From the NCBI RefSeq assembly GCF_000247695.1, contig NW_004624795.1, positions 8,173,694 through 8,237,693 of the forward strand: a stretch of DNA of 64,000 bases. Reading direction: 5' to 3'. Shown one piece after another: positions 13,051 to 25,925 of this stretch. A program made the translations under genes and the position numbers. The DNA is from Heterocephalus glaber. Its lineage: Eukaryota > Chordata > Mammalia > Rodentia > Bathyergidae. Positions within the stretch are counted from its first letter, which is position 1. Every line of letters starts with the position of its first letter. The notes below the pieces were generated by a model. It saw only the letters and a program-made list of their open reading frames with translations. It did not search any database and had not been told where the DNA came from.

Positions 13051-14224
13051 CACCCTACTTATCCCTATAATCCTATGAAACATATTGCTACTCTCTAAAT
13101 GGTTTTCCAGAAGCTCATCAGTTAATTTCTAAAAATGAATAATGATTCCATTTTTTGTGTTTTTTCTTTACTCATGTCTATTCAAAATTTTGCTTTGGCT
13201 TATTTCTCAAAGCATGCAGTTGTTTCTGTAAATGCTTCTATAGTCAATGTATACCCTAGATCCGTGGCAGAACCAGTAATTTCAAATTCCCCATCTGTCA
13301 TTACCCAACCCTCACCCAAAGGTCATTTTTAAATAGTTCAAGAAAATAGCCTAAAGAATATGAAATTCATTCATTCTCACTGTTCTGAAAGACATTTTCA
13401 CTGATTCTGAAAAATCAGGTTTACCTGATTGAACCACATGACCACAGAGAGTAACCTGTTTCAATTAGGTGCATGTTCAGTCTGCGCCCAAAGATATTAT
13501 TCAGAACAGCTATAAAAAACTCGGTCTTGTATTTGTCATAAAATTATCTGTTCACTCACATCTCTGCAATGGTTTATAGTATTGATTTACAAATGTCTGA
13601 GAAATCTTTTGGGAGAAAAGAAAGAGATCTTTAATCGGGATTTGATTTCAGCTGTAAACAATCATAGCTGGAGGAAATGAAATGGTGCCCTGGGGGCTGG
13701 CAAGAGAAAATAGGCTGCAAGAAGGTGGCAGATCCTTGAATGGAGAGAGTCAGTCAGGACCTCAGTCTTTTAGGGGCCCAGTGTGACATCTGTAGTGATG
13801 TGGGCATCGGCTAGGGTAGCACTGAAATGGTTACTACTGGGCCAGTGAACACAGCTTGTTTTGGCTGTGTAGTGCAGGATAGAGGTCTGACTTGGGCAGT
13901 GTCACCTCAGAATAAGCACTGAAATAGTTTTTTTGAATGGAAAGATGGAGGGTTATAAACATTTGAGTAAAAAAATAAAAATTTTTGTAGGGACTAAAAT
14001 TGCAAAAGGAAAGAAAGATGGCCTGGAACTGAGAAGATTTATTAACATAAATCGCATGAATTCTATGTCTGGATTGGTGAAGACTGAGGGATGCAATCAT
14101 ACAAGACTACTTTCATGGGGTTCACTTTAGTGCACAGTGTTCTTTTAAAGCACTTTATAGGAGAAACTCCCTTCCAAGTTTTAATTCTTGAGGTAGCCCT
14201 ATTTCTCCAAAGATGCTCATATTT

Positions 14225-14226
<2 letters not shown>
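13051..14226. other. Unique DNA
   Basis: No gene recognised. The 13660-13900 part is less AT-rich than its surroundings but shows no reading frame or repeat signature. Confidence 0.4.

Positions 14227-14272
<46 letters not shown>
14227..14272 (+). repeat. (AC)23 microsatellite
   Basis: Uninterrupted AC dinucleotide array of 46 bp. ORFs crossing it are products of the repeat. Confidence 0.98.
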
Positions 14273-14273
<1 letters not shown>

Positions 14274-14344
14274 ATTGTATGTTATTTTTTTAAATTCCAG
14301 ATTAGCAATCTTGCCTTTTTGGAATATATAACCAGAATGTAAAA

Positions 14345-15325
14345 CTTAATACAGGTATAGATTCATGTATTCACAGTCAAGATAGAGAAGATTTATCACT
14401 CTAAAATATTTCCCTGACTACCAGATTATGATCTGAATGCTGCTTCACACCTACACCTGACAGGAGTAATGTGCTCTCTACTACTATATTTAGTCTTTAG
14501 AATGTTAATAAAATAGAATCATGGAGCTATGCCCATTTGAGACTTGTTTCTTCTACTCAATATAATGACTTTGAGATTCATCCACATTATTGCCTTTTTA
14601 TTGCTGAGTAACGTACAATTGCAAAGATATGACACTGTTTATGTATTCACTCATGGAAGAGCATTTGGACATCTCTAGTTTTTGACATTTAAGAATAGAG
14701 ATGCTATAAATGTTCATTTTCAACTTTCTATGTGATTATAAGTTTTGTTATTCTTGGATAAATAATTAGCAATTGGATTAATCTATTTTATGGCGTTTAT
14801 TTAAACTTTAGAAAGAAATGGCCCAAACCAATCTCTAAAACATCTATATCAGTCTTACCAACAATCCATGTCTTGTCAGTAGTTCTGCATCCTTGACAAT
14901 AATTTGATATTACTTTTTGTCTTCTTTCATTTTTGCCAATTCTTAAAGGTCCTTGTACCTTACTGTACTTATTGTGATTTTTCATCACATTTCCCTAATA
15001 ACAAATGTTTTTGAACATTTTTACATGTTTATTTGTCCTCCCTATTCAGTATGTTCTTTGATATGTTATTGTCCAAATATTTTACCCAGTTTTTAAAAAA
15101 TGTTTTATTTTGGTTGAGTTTAGACTTTTAAAATACATTCTTCAGGCAAGATTTTTGGCCAAATAAGTGATTTGAAAATGTGAAAATGACCCCAGTCCAA
15201 TCTATCATATTATTTTCTTTTCTAAAACATGCATTTGGTCTTGCATTTGAAATCCTTTTGTCTAGCTCAAGGTCATGAAGATGTTTTTGTATAAGGTTGT
15301 CTAAAAGTATAAGGTCAACTCTGTG
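14345..15325 (-). mobile_element. Old L1 (L1M-type), antisense ORF2 3' part and 3'UTR
   Basis: The plus strand follows the familiar antisense L1 order: 'AATAGAATCATGGAGCTATG', 'GAGATTCATCCACATTATTGC', 'TTTATTGCTGAGTAACGTAC', 'CATTTGGACATCTCTAGTTTTTG', 'CATTTCCCTAATAACAAATG', and 'AGCTCAAGGTCATGAAGATG' near the right end. All correspond to the reverse complement of the last third of ORF2. Frames are shattered; this is an old mammal-wide lineage. Confidence 0.8.
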
Positions 15326-18051
15326 AGGATGAGTTCATTTAGATGATTTTTTTGATTGTGTATTTAGATATGAGATGAAGTATGGCACCTTTTACTATAG
15401 TCAGCTTAATGTATTCTGGGTTGCTTCTTTCATTGTGAATATGTTTAAGCCATTAAAGAACAGATTTTAAATAAGTCTAGTCTGTATTTTTAAAGCAAGG
15501 GAAAGAATTGATGTATTTAGCTTCTTGTTCACATTTTGTACATAGAGTTGCACTCACAAATGTAATAAATATTTGAGTACCAGTTATGTATGTAGCAGAC
15601 ATTGTTCTAGGTACTAGTAGACATGAGTGACTTAAATCACAGCAAAATCTGCCTCTCATGCGATGTATATTTCAGTGAAAATATAGTAACTTATCACATA
15701 AATGTAATTACCACTGATTCTAAGAGAGAAGTAACTTAACTTTGTCTGCCATTCCATTCAATGAGCCTATGTTCCTAAATCTTCCCAAGATGTGTTGCAA
15801 ATCAAATATTTCTTTGTAATTATTAATTTCCACGCAAATCTGCAGATGAATGCATGAGTTGAAGATTTAAAGTCATATTCCTCATGCAATATTACTCTGA
15901 AATGAAAGTCAGGGACTCTCTTTGTTTGCCAATTTCATTAGTTTTCAATACTTTTTATTATATTCAATTTTCAAATACTAATTTAACACTAATTCTCATA
16001 TACTCTGATTTCATTTGTAAAATTAAGTACTACTGTTTTAATAAAGATGATAAATATTCATTACAAAATATGCCCTGTATTGGTTGTCTTTTATACTGTC
16101 ACTATATCACTATTGATATTATTAAAATAATTAAACAAATCAATCTTTATTCCATAAAAGGTCTGTAGCTATGGACACACATGTTTATCACAGGGTAGAA
16201 TATAAATTGGAAAGTACTTAAGACAGTGTAAAATAGTGATGATCTTGCAAAATAATCATGAAGAAAATTAGGGCAAACAAATGCTTAACAAAATTATCTT
16301 TCAGAATTCTAAAATGCTTTTAGAATCAATTTAAGCTTCCTATAATGCAAATCAACTAATAACCCCATTAGTTAGAGGATGTAATGCATAAGAACAGGTC
16401 AATGTTTTGGAGTGGGCTAGAAACAAATCTAAACCATATTTATTCCATGTATTTTTATAAAAGAATTGCAAGAATAATAGTGGAAATATGAACAGTTTAG
16501 ACAAATGCAAGGTTCTAGTTTGTAGTAACAAAAATTTGCCCTGTAGAAATTTTAGTCTGATTATAATTTGTGATTGAGGAAGAATATTGACAGCTTACTT
16601 TTGGCTAACTAGTGACAGCTCATTGTACATAACTTTCAAAGTGGTATAAAATGGGTTTATTTTTATTTTAAAATGCTATCTGTGCTGCAACAGAAAATGG
16701 TTTTGAAACTGCCTTAGATTGCGTAAATGTAAACTTGATCTTATTATACATTTCTAGATTAGCTCACAAATCAAATTTATTTCAGTCCATTGACTGGATA
16801 TTTTTTTCTACATATGTGAAAGAGGACATAGCAATGTAGATAAATGTTGGTTACCCATGAATTCAGTGTTCAAGGTGTTTTTAATACATAACTCTCACAA
16901 ATAATGAAAATCAACTACATATTACATAACTCACGTTAGAGAGGGTCAAGTAGCTAAAGAAGCCAAATCTTAAGAAAAGACTCTCAATGTATTTTCCCAC
17001 CTTTCAATGCCACCAACAATTTAGTCCTTCTTAATAGCATATAACTATTTTGTCAAGTCCTGTGAATGGCAAGCTTATTGTCTTACAAGAAACAAGAACA
17101 ATGCTGATGGATCAACTCAATGTGCACAAGTAGGATGACAAGGATATGGTCAGTCTTCATTTCCCCAGATACTCCATTTGTAAATTGGTCTGCTTGCTAA
17201 AATGTTTCAATAACCCCAAATCCATACTGGCAGCACTTTAATAGTCATTTGGGGACTTGTGCAAATTGTCAAAGAATTTAAGTGGGTCAACTGTATATTC
17301 TTAGAGTATTCTGAGATTTAACAAGGCAATATTTTGCCTCCTGATTTTAGTGCTCATATTGCGAATGATTATCCTCTTTGTGTACTATTTGATGTTATGT
17401 TTTCACATTTTTGTCCTTTTTGTTAGTGATGTTGCTGTTTAAAATGACCCTCAAGCTTGGTTTGGCTATCCTGTCTGGTGTTCCTAAGTGCTGTGATGTG
17501 TCTCACAGAAAAAATAGAGAAGTGTTGGATAAGATCTGCTCCAATATGAGTGACAGTATTGTTGGCCATGAGTTCAGTGTGAATGTATAGACAATCTATA
17601 TAACATAATGTGTCTTTAATGAGAAACATACTTTTTAAAAACTGTATTGATAATTAATTTTGTAACAGAAGCTTGGAGAAACCTAACCCTGTGGTTCATC
17701 AATATTCTTTATTTGCTAATTCAGTGTTCATAGTGACTTTACAGTAGATAACTAAAACAATAGCAAGGATCAAATATATATTATACCTAGGTGTAAAATT
17801 TTCTCATACAAAAATATTCTAAAATTAATAATATTTGGTAGTATTCTATGAATTCAATGATTTTATTCTATTTATTGATTCTAGTTGTGAAGAGCTTATT
17901 TAAACCTTTATCCAAATGTTTCAGTAATGCATCTAATGGATGACATATCTAAACTTATAGAAATGAGAAGTTATAGTTAATTAAATAACTGAATAATTTC
18001 TTGCAGATGAGAAGATATTAATTGTTGTGATTTTTACTTTCTTTCTTAAAA
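15326..18051. other. Unique AT-rich DNA with one possible L2/MIR fragment
   Basis: No gene recognised. Around 15555-15665, 'AATATTTGAGTACCAGTTATG..GCAGACATTGTTCTAGGTACT' resembles the antisense end of an ancient L2/MIR-class repeat, at low confidence. Confidence 0.4.
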
Positions 18052-18252
18052 ACATAAGAAATCTGGCCGGGGATTTAGCTCAGTGGTTCTGCTGCCTGCC
18101 TTGCAAGCACAAGAACGCGAGTTCGATCCACGGTACCAAAAAAAAGTTTTTGGGCTGGGGATTTAGCTTAGTGGTTCTGGCACCTGCCTTGCAAGGGCAA
18201 GGTCCCAAGTTTGATCCCTGGTACCAAAAAAAAAACCACACATAAGAAATCT
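18052..18252 (+). mobile_element. Dimeric ID SINE with one shared 13-bp target-site duplication
   Basis: Two head-to-tail ID units. Unit 1 is 18065-18151, with A box TAGCTCAGTGG, B box GAGTTCGATCC and tail GGTACCAAAAAAAA. Unit 2 is 18152-18239, starting GGGCTGGGGATTTAGC and ending GGTACC plus an A tract. ACATAAGAAATCT occurs once on each side (18052-18064, 18240-18252) and not between the units. That supports a single L1-mediated insertion of a dimer RNA, or insertion of unit 2 exactly into the tail of unit 1. Both units are tRNA-derived; neither is a functional tRNA gene. Confidence 0.9.
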
Positions 18253-18689
18253 GTTAGTAAAATTTGTGCTGTACTAATTTAAAAATCTATATCTTTTATT
18301 TTTCTGTAAATCTATTAAATTAATATTATTAAATTTATTAGCTAAATCTGTCAATCTATATTTTTTATTTTTTATTTAATTTCCATCAAATTCTAGGTTA
18401 TTAACTGGACACTTACTATCCATGATTCTATGCACTAGGTTCTAATGACATAAAAATTTAAAAGGAAATAAAGAGTTAAGGCCAATGCCCTCTTACAGAT
18501 CATACTCATATGGACAGAGGCAGTGAGTTAATGCAAAGAAAGGAATTACTCACTATGCTTGGGGGATCAGGGAACCATGAACACATCTGATTCCTGAGCC
18601 AGTGTTGAGGCAGTCTAGCAATTGGGTACAGAGTATGAGCAAATGTTTTATCTAATATGAGAAATCCAAAATATAAGTAAAGGGTAAAA
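18253..18689. other. Unique AT-rich DNA
   Basis: No gene recognised. 18400-18560 carries vague similarity to an ancient L2/MIR 3' end ('GACACTTACTATCC..GCACTAGGTTCTAATGAC'). Confidence 0.35.
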
Positions 18690-18890
18690 TGAAATGTAGA
18701 CAATAGGAAATAGGGAGATAAATCTTTTCCAAAGGGGAAGGAGATCAAGAGAATGAGGGAAGGGAAAGGAGGGGAAGGAAAAAGGATGAAAAAAGGAATT
18801 AAGATGTGTGGCATACATGTACCAACTCCACACAAGGAATGCAAACATTATGTACTGCAGAAGTACTAAAACAATATAAAAATTTAGAAA
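18690..18890 (+). mobile_element. L1 3'UTR-like fragment with purine-rich tract
   Basis: The G/A-rich run at 18730-18790 follows AATAGGAAATAGGGAG and precedes CATGTACCAACTC. This is the same order as in the L1 3' ends at 21661-22172 and 45553-45840, which have AATAGGAAGAAAAGG, a polypurine tract, then CATGTA-AGG-ACAAG. The copy is diverged and has no clean ends. Confidence 0.45.
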
Positions 18891-19887
18891 AGAGTAGAAC
18901 TAAATATGTATAAGATAAATGAGTGTGGAACATAATTTCTGTTTTTAACTCAGCACACCTGGAAAAGGAGTTTTTGCAAAGTCTGCTCCAAAGAGGGGGA
19001 AAAAAAATTGTGTTTGCTTCTGCATCATTCTATGATAATCTATTGACAATTGCTCAGCAGGAGACATCAATATTATAGAAAATTTAAATTCACTTGTAGT
19101 AGCACCTTATATCATAATCTGAACACTTCAGACAGACAATGTAGAAGACCTTTGCATATTTTGTGTGTGAAGAGAAAGATATAAATATTGTAATTTTACT
19201 AATGAGGAAACCACTAAGGGGTTTCCAACCAGGTGACAGAGGAACATTGGTGACTGTTAGTAAGAAGATTAGAGCTGGAAAAATGGAGAGGAGAGAAATA
19301 ATGTGAGAGGCATTACCAACAAAATGATAAAAAATATAATTCTTAATTAAATATTCATTTTTGCCTCCAGAACTGTGTTGTGTTTTCATTTATCTCATTT
19401 AATACTCAGCTCTGAGATATCTTTGTTGTCCAACAAAGACACCAAAAATTGAAGGTCACACACTGTCAGTCATATTGGTAAATAGCTTGATTGCTGAGAC
19501 TAAACTCCAAATATTTGGATTTCAACTATTAGCAATTTCAAGAACTATTTCCCTCCTTTTTTATGAACCTGTTCACTGAAAATGTGTATGCTTAGGCTTT
19601 TCTGCTTTTTAATTTTCATGGTTTCTCCCTCAACCCAAGGAATATATTACCAAATGCTGTTCTTCCTGGAGAGTGATCCAGCCAGAAGATCTTATTCAAA
19701 TTTCTTTCTTCTTTGAAAAGTCTATTTTAATTCACAGTCTTCCATTTTAGCTCCACCATCGGGAAACAATTTACTAGTGTGCATTGTTAATGAATGTTTA
19801 TCAACAAATATTTTTATGTGTTGCTGCATAATGAGTCTTGTACCAGATATGATTTTAAATTATTAGGAAAGATAACATACAATAAAA
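18891..19887. other. Unique DNA with a possible MIR remnant
   Basis: No gene recognised. 19385-19540 reads like a strongly decayed antisense MIR (ATCTCATTTAATACTCAGC, then 'GAAGGTCACACACTG'). Confidence 0.35.
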
Positions 19888-20006
19888 CTACTTATTTTGG
19901 GCAGGGGATTTAGCTCAGTGGTTCTGCTGCCTGACTCACAGCACAAGGACCTGAGTTTGATCCCCAGTACCAAAACAAACAAACAAACACAAAACCCTAC
20001 TTATTT
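19888..20006 (+). mobile_element. ID SINE
   Basis: Body 19898-19996 with A box TTTAGCTCAGTGG and B box GAGTTTGATCC. It ends CCAGTACCAAAAC followed by a (CAAA)n-type tail. Target-site duplication CTACTTATTT lies at 19888-19897 and 19997-20006. Confidence 0.92.
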
Positions 20007-20822
20007 AGTCACTTAATAGTTGAAAAAAACTAATCAAGAGGAAACACACATGTGTATAAATGCTTCTTCTAGTGCTCAAATAAATTAACACCAATGAACT
20101 AAAAATGCACAAATATATATCGATCATTAGAATGGAAAGAGGATCCTCAACTGATTTCAATACATGTTTTTGAGGACAGAAATAGATGAGTGAGGTCGAC
20201 TAGAGAATAGCATTACAAAGACACAAATTAGAAGACTTCAGGGAGGAAAGGAAGCAGCTGACAGAAACTCAGTACAAATCTCAAATCAGAAATTTCACAT
20301 ACATCAGAGTGGAATAAGATATTTCATAATCTTTATTCTGATATTCTCTCACTCTTAAGGCAAAACATCCCACGACCAATGATTTATTCCTAACAGAAAA
20401 AAAACCACACTGAATTCTCTAAGGAAATGAATTTATGGGGTCTCTAGGAAATACTGTGGGGTACTGAGGCCCTAGAGGAAACACTTCTACCTCCTGTCAT
20501 TTGGGAATCTGGTAGCACATTGTCAGTTTCCTCTTCATTCTCTCCAAGTATAATTGTTAAATTGAAAAGCTGTGCTCTTAAACTTTTAGATTACAGTATC
20601 CTATTGTCCTTTAAATACAAAAAGGCAAGCTGAGATCATTAAATATCTGCACTACAAAGACAAAGTCCATGAAAACCAAATTGCAAACACAACTTCTTTT
20701 CTCAGTAGAAAAGAAGAAAATTCAAGAAGATAAGTAAACTGGGTCCAGTATCTGCAGAGAATATTCATGTATCCATAAAATAAGATTATATAATTAAAAA
20801 GTGGAGGGGAGAATATAAAAAG
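20007..20822. other. Unique DNA
   Basis: No gene or repeat recognised. Confidence 0.4.
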
Positions 20823-21255
20823 TGTATCAGTGCATTATTTTTGTTACTATGATGAAGTACCTGAGGCAGCCTACTTAATAAAGAAGAGATTTCTTAAGCT
20901 CCCAGTTCTGGAGACTCAAGAGTATGATGCCTGAATCAGATCAGCTCAGGTGAAACCTTCAAGATGAATAGCCGCACAATAGTGGGACTGTGTCCAGGAG
21001 AGAAAGGCCGCATTACCAGACAGGGAGCAAAAGAGTAACTTAGGAATTAGGCTCACTCCTTTACAACCCACTCTTGAGAAAACTAACTCAGGTTTCCCCA
21101 AGAACTACATCCATTTCAAGAACAGCATCCCCAGAAAGACCTAAGGACCTCCTGCCATATTCAAAAGTTCTCAAAAGTTCCTGGGACCTCAACAGCACCA
21201 CACTAAGGACGAAGCTGCCTCCACACAAACGCTTGGGGACACAGTCAAACCACAC
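20823..21255 (-). mobile_element. MaLR LTR (MST/MLT1 type)
   Basis: The plus strand opens TGTATCAGTGCATTATTTTTG and contains 'GATGAAGTACCTGAGGCAGC' and 'ATAAAGAAGAGATTTCTTAAG'. It closes CTTGGGGACACAGTCAAACC, the reverse complement of the MaLR LTR start ('GGTTTGGCTGTGTCCCC'). ORFs inside are accidental. A local tandem doublet, CAAAAGTTCT, lies at about 21162-21181. Confidence 0.75.
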
Positions 21256-21473
21256 TTAAAGCGCAACAAAGAATGACGGCTATAAAAGTAGAGTTGCTGA
21301 AATAATTTAGCCCACCAGAAAGAGTGGAAGGAAAAGTTGAAGAACTCTGACATGAAGGGAACATGACAAAAAAAAAAGTTTATAAAGATAAGAGACTTTA
21401 AAAAAAATTGAGATGACAGCTATTTAAGAACTGATTGCAAAAAAGGAAAATAATAGCATGAAACAGGATGGAA
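21256..21473. other. Unique DNA
   Basis: Short spacer between the MaLR LTR and the antisense B1; nothing recognised. Confidence 0.4.
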
Positions 21474-21638
21474 ATTTTTTTTCTTTTGGTTTTTGAGACA
21501 GGGTCTGGCTGTGTGCCTCAGGCTGGTGCCTTAAACTAAGTATTGTAGCCCAAACTGGTCTCCAACTCATGGTGATCCTCCTGTCTCAGCTTCTCTAGTG
21601 ATGGGCTTATAAGTGCGTGGCATCCCTCCTGGTGGGAA
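21474..21638 (-). mobile_element. B1 SINE, antisense, with internal duplication
   Basis: Starts with a T tract (the reversed A tail), then TTTTTGAGACAGGGTCTGGC. Two related copies of the 'TGTAGCCCAGGCTGG' unit follow, at about 21510-21530 and 21543-21562. It ends with 'GTGCGTGGCATCCCTCCTGG', the reversed B1 head. The repeated unit is the rodent B1 internal duplication. Confidence 0.85.
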
Positions 21639-21660
21639 AAACATTTTTAAAAATTAAGGG

Positions 21661-22172
21661 CAAGAAAGCTTGAAAACAGCCCAAGTGCCCATCAACTGGA
21701 ATCTGGATAAAGAAGATGGGTTTCTTTTTTTTAATAAAATGGAGTACTACTCAGTCATAAAGAATGAGAAACTAGAGACATTTATAGTTAAATGGATGAA
21801 TATTGAGGCCATACTCTTAAGTGAAATAAATAGGACACACATGTGTAAATACCAAATAGTTTCTCTAGTGTGAGAAACTGAAAGTGTAAATAAGGATTGA
21901 AATGAATAATTGATAATTTGAAATAGGAAGAAAAGGTCCAAAGGAGTAGGGGAAGTTGGAGGGGAAAGGGAAAAGAATGAAGGGAAAGGAAAAACTATGA
22001 GAAAAGAAAAAAATGGAAACAAAGTCTATGTAAATAGGGAAGGGTGGGCAGGTAATAGGGAAAAAATAAGAACCAAGATACATCATGTACAGGAACAAGC
22101 ACCCAAAGATAAATGTAAATGTATTGTATACCTAAACTGTACCAATAAAAGAATTTATGCAAAAAAAAAAAA
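21661..22172 (+). mobile_element. L1 3' end: ORF2 C-terminal remnant, 3'UTR polypurine tract and poly(A)
   Basis: Begins in the L1 ORF2 C-terminal region (AAGTGCCCATCAACTGGAA, then AATGGAGTACTACTCAG). A 3'UTR with a G/A-rich tract at 21920-22010 follows, with a CATGTACAGGAACAAG motif and ACCAATAAAAG before a 12-base A tail at 22161-22172. A short ORF here (21670-21873) preserves the EYYS..KNEKLETF-like L1 C-terminus. 5'-truncated copy. Confidence 0.85.
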
Positions 22173-25019
22173 TAAGAGCAAGTTTAGTTTCAACAGTGAA
22201 AGGACTCTCAATGTCTAATCAAGAAGGATGGATAGTACCCATGGCTAAATATATTGTTATGAAATTACAGACCACTAAAGATGAAAGAAAATGAGAGGAT
22301 GAAGCAGGAACTGGAGAGAAGAAGTGAGAGGTTAGGACAGACAGTTTCAATAAAAAAGAATCAGAACATCATACATCTATTAACTATACTAGTATACTAA
22401 TACTAGTATACATAGTATCAATGAACTATATTGAAGCAAAAGCATTACATTAATGCCTTTTAAGTGTGGGGGCATCTTAATTTTCTACTTCAAATTCTGA
22501 ATTTACCTATAGATTTAATGTAGTAGAAGTGTCAGAGAGAGTTACTTTGAGACATACTTGATTTGAAAAGTTTACCTGAGGATATATGTCAGCAAAATAA
22601 ATGCATGAATTAGGGAAGATCAGACAACTATTCAGGAAAGGAATTCAATGAAGCTTGGATAGGTGTGATATAGTACATAGAAGATTTGGTCAATTTAGAA
22701 ATTCAGAAGAGAACTTGGGAAATAGGTCCTGAAAAGACAGAAGGAAAAAGAGAAACATTACATGGTTTAGATAATATCACCAAGACACTGAAATAGTTAA
22801 ATAATTCAATAAGGGAAGATTGCTAGATTAAAAAATAAAATAAATAAAAAGGATGGCTAGAAAAATTACAGATAAATCTTAGATGCTATACAAGAAAGTG
22901 ACTTTCATCAAAGAATAATATTAGCCTCTGTAGAAAAATATAATTGGAAAATTATAATGAAATAAAATTTCATTATTGATGCTCAGTTGGTAGAGTTAAC
23001 TTAGATAATATAATCTCAGAATAAGTATACATGTCAGAAAAAAATATAAAAATATAAATGACAAAATTTGGAAGAAGGAGTAGAGGAATAAAGATTCAGA
23101 GGCGCTTAATCATGCTTACATGCTTGTCTTATACAATGAGAAATGGAGTGCAGAAGGTAACTAATGATAGCACAATGTCGCAAAGAAAATGACCGTAGGA
23201 ACTCTGCCATAGTCCACCACTCATTGCTTCTCATAGGAGCATTTATTCTCTTTCAATGCCTTTTGTGCATGAAATCAGGATGATCTCAAATATTATTCCT
23301 CTAGTTAGAACTAGGTCAGTTTTAAATTTGTCATAAGTTTCAATAAACTGTTATTGGATAATCCTTAAAAGTTTCCTTAAATAATAATTTTAGGAGGCAC
23401 TGTGGATCAATGCAAACAAGAATATTCCCTTCAGGAAATTTTCAGGAATAATTATTTTGTTAACATATACTTAAACTGAACAATTCACCTGGAGTTGAAC
23501 ATAGCATGGTCCTATAAAATGTGAAGAAAGAGCATACCTATGTACCTATGTAGGCTGAATACAGGTTAGCCAACTTCCTGTTGGAAATGAGACAAGTCCC
23601 ATGGGAATGAATATGGAGGCAGAGATTTCAGAAATTGGAATTGATAAAGACAAAATCTCATTCACTCAGTCCAATGTGGTGCTTTGGTTCCTGATCTCCA
23701 TTCTATCTCTTCCTTGTTGGAGTCATTTTAAACTGTAAGATTTTCTTAAGACTTTATCTTATGCCTTTGAAATAACTCAGATTAATATAAGTAAACAAAT
23801 GTAATTGTTTTCCCCTTGATAATTTCTTTTTAGAGCTCATATATAATTTAATTAGAATCAATTTCCTGGTGATATTAGTAGCTGGATCTGGATAGATCTG
23901 GTCAAATAAATTGGTCCAATCAAATGGAAAAAGTTACATTTTATCTCATGCTTCATGAAATGTAATAAATAAAGCATTGGTCATTGCTGCTGTAAAGAGA
24001 GCAGAACCATAGCTAGCGTCGAGAAATGATGTTCTTGTCAAAACATGCCTGAAGTCCATTCATCTTTGTTCCTACAAGCCTGTTAAATGTTCCTACATTA
24101 TTCAGTCAGAGTAGACTTTGGTTTCTAGTACATACAACTGAAAGTATCCTTGTGGAGATATTACCCCAGCTGTAAGCCATTCCTGCAGCATAACAGGAGT
24201 GATCTGATGAGTTAATGTTCTATTGAATTGGCTCTAACACTTAGACACAAGGATATTATGCCTGAGAAAATCACTAATCATTTTCCCTGTTTTTTCTTTT
24301 TTTACATGCACCATGATTAGGAGAGGTATGGGGGATTATACTTTAAAGATTTAATTGATACTTACATGTAGCATCTAAAACATGCACCTGTGCTACATAA
24401 TTCTAACTCAACAGCGTATTAAACCTTCCCAATATCCTGACAATGGACTGCAGAGTAATGTGAGAATGCTACAAGTACTACATTTTGTTGGTGTGATAAT
24501 TAGGAAATGAATGAAACAATAAAAATGGAGAAACCACATAGGTTACAATATGACATAGGTTATAATACCACCTAGGTTAAGGGGAAGGGCAGGTGTTCTG
24601 TCACCTTAAGTAATTACAAAAAATTGAGGCATTTGAAGTCAGTGTTAATGGATGCAAGCAGATAGTTCAGCTTTGCCTCGGTTAGTTCATAGCATGCATG
24701 ATCATCCATTGAAATTATCTGTGATAAATGAGTCTGAAATGATATGGATATCCTACAATAAATGGCCACCTTTAATTATGTTCAAATGGATACTTTGCCT
24801 GATAGATTTCTGTCACATTAACAAATATTACAGAGACAACACATTCCTCATACCAGAGGAAGGGAGACATCTTACAATTTAATCAACCAATTTCTAGATG
24901 ACAGTGCAGGCAAAGCAAAGGGGTATTCATCAACAAGAGCTGAAGAGGTATGCCTCCAAAAGGAGTACAACTAGAGATTTATGTCCCTCTTCTTTTTTAT
25001 TATTGTAGATATATTCTAT
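22173..25019. other. Unique AT-rich DNA with small palindromes
   Basis: No gene recognised. TATACTAGTATA at 22385-22396 and ATACTAGTAT at 22400-22409 are self-complementary and form a small symmetrical cluster. Confidence 0.45.
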
Positions 25020-25460
25020 AGGAATTCGGAAGAGTATGTAATTGTGGGTCAGAAGAGGTCAACGAGGAGAGGATGGACCAAGTCTATGAAGACTCCAGGG
25101 AAAGATGTCAGTATCACCGACCTATTCTCTCTAATATTTTCAATTGATTGATAACTACTAGAAAGAATATTTCTAACCAAGAGCTGGTGACAGGGAAAAG
25201 CAGTAGAAATGTTATTATGGAAGGGTGGAAAGCACCCCATACACGGATGGGCTACAACACTAAAAGTGAAGGAGATCCAGTGACAAGTGGGTTAGTGTTT
25301 CTAGTTGTTGAGAACGAGACATTGAAACTGCTCTCGGTACCGCTTCAATTGGGTTGATTTGCATATTGGAGAAGAATGGAAGATTGACTTGTAAAACCCG
25401 TGAAAGTCGTGGCCTAGGGGTATTACGGGGACTCTTGATGGACTTTCACAAAAAAGATAG
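25020..25460. other. CpG-retaining patch in AT-rich DNA
   Basis: About ten CpG dinucleotides occur between 25026 and 25430 (for example in AATTCGG, CAACGAG, CACCGAC, ACACGGA, CTCGGTACCGC, GTCGTGG, TTACGGG). Neighbouring kilobases have very few. Short ORFs on both strands overlap here without recognisable domains. It could be a recent insertion of unknown origin or a constrained noncoding element. Confidence 0.4.
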
Positions 25461-25769
25461 TTTTTCAGGAAATACCTCTACATTGGGAAATTCTCCAAGC
25501 TCCTTGCTTCAAGTGAATATACATTACCTTAGGGTAGCTTCATTTGATTCAACAACAGTTCAAATACCTCATTTCATGCTTGCAATTAGAGACCGTCTGC
25601 CAGTTGATTCCTGAGCTATCTCCTACCTTAGGTAGGATTTTGACTTTAAGTGATATTTTTCCATAGTTTCAATCCATAAAGTCATTAGAACAATATACTC
25701 TCATATGACAATTTTACTACTCTATATTCATTTCTCATACTACCTTTTGAGAGCAACGGTACTTCAGGT
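25461..25769. other. Unique DNA
   Basis: Nothing recognised. Confidence 0.4.
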
Positions 25770-25925
25770 GCAGTTTCCAGGCAGACATCATCATCACTTG
25801 AGATATTTTTAAGAAATGCAAATTCTTTAGGAACTCTGTGAGTGAGGTGTAATAATTTGCTTTTTAATAAGCCTTTCAGATTATGGTAATACGCATTAAA
25901 TTTTAAGATTTCTTTAACTTTTCAT
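25770..25925 (+). repeat. MER5A-like hAT MITE fragment
   Basis: Shows 'GACATCATCATCACTTGAGA' followed by 'TTAAGAAATGCAAATTCTT', matching the MER5A 'CATCACCTGGGAACTTGTTAGAAATGCAAATTCT' block. A decayed second half follows. Confidence 0.55.

Noticed and set aside
18065..18140. Functional tRNA gene suggested by A and B boxes
   Set aside because: The body does not fold as a cloverleaf with paired acceptor ends, and an A tail with a target duplication follows. It is an ID SINE.
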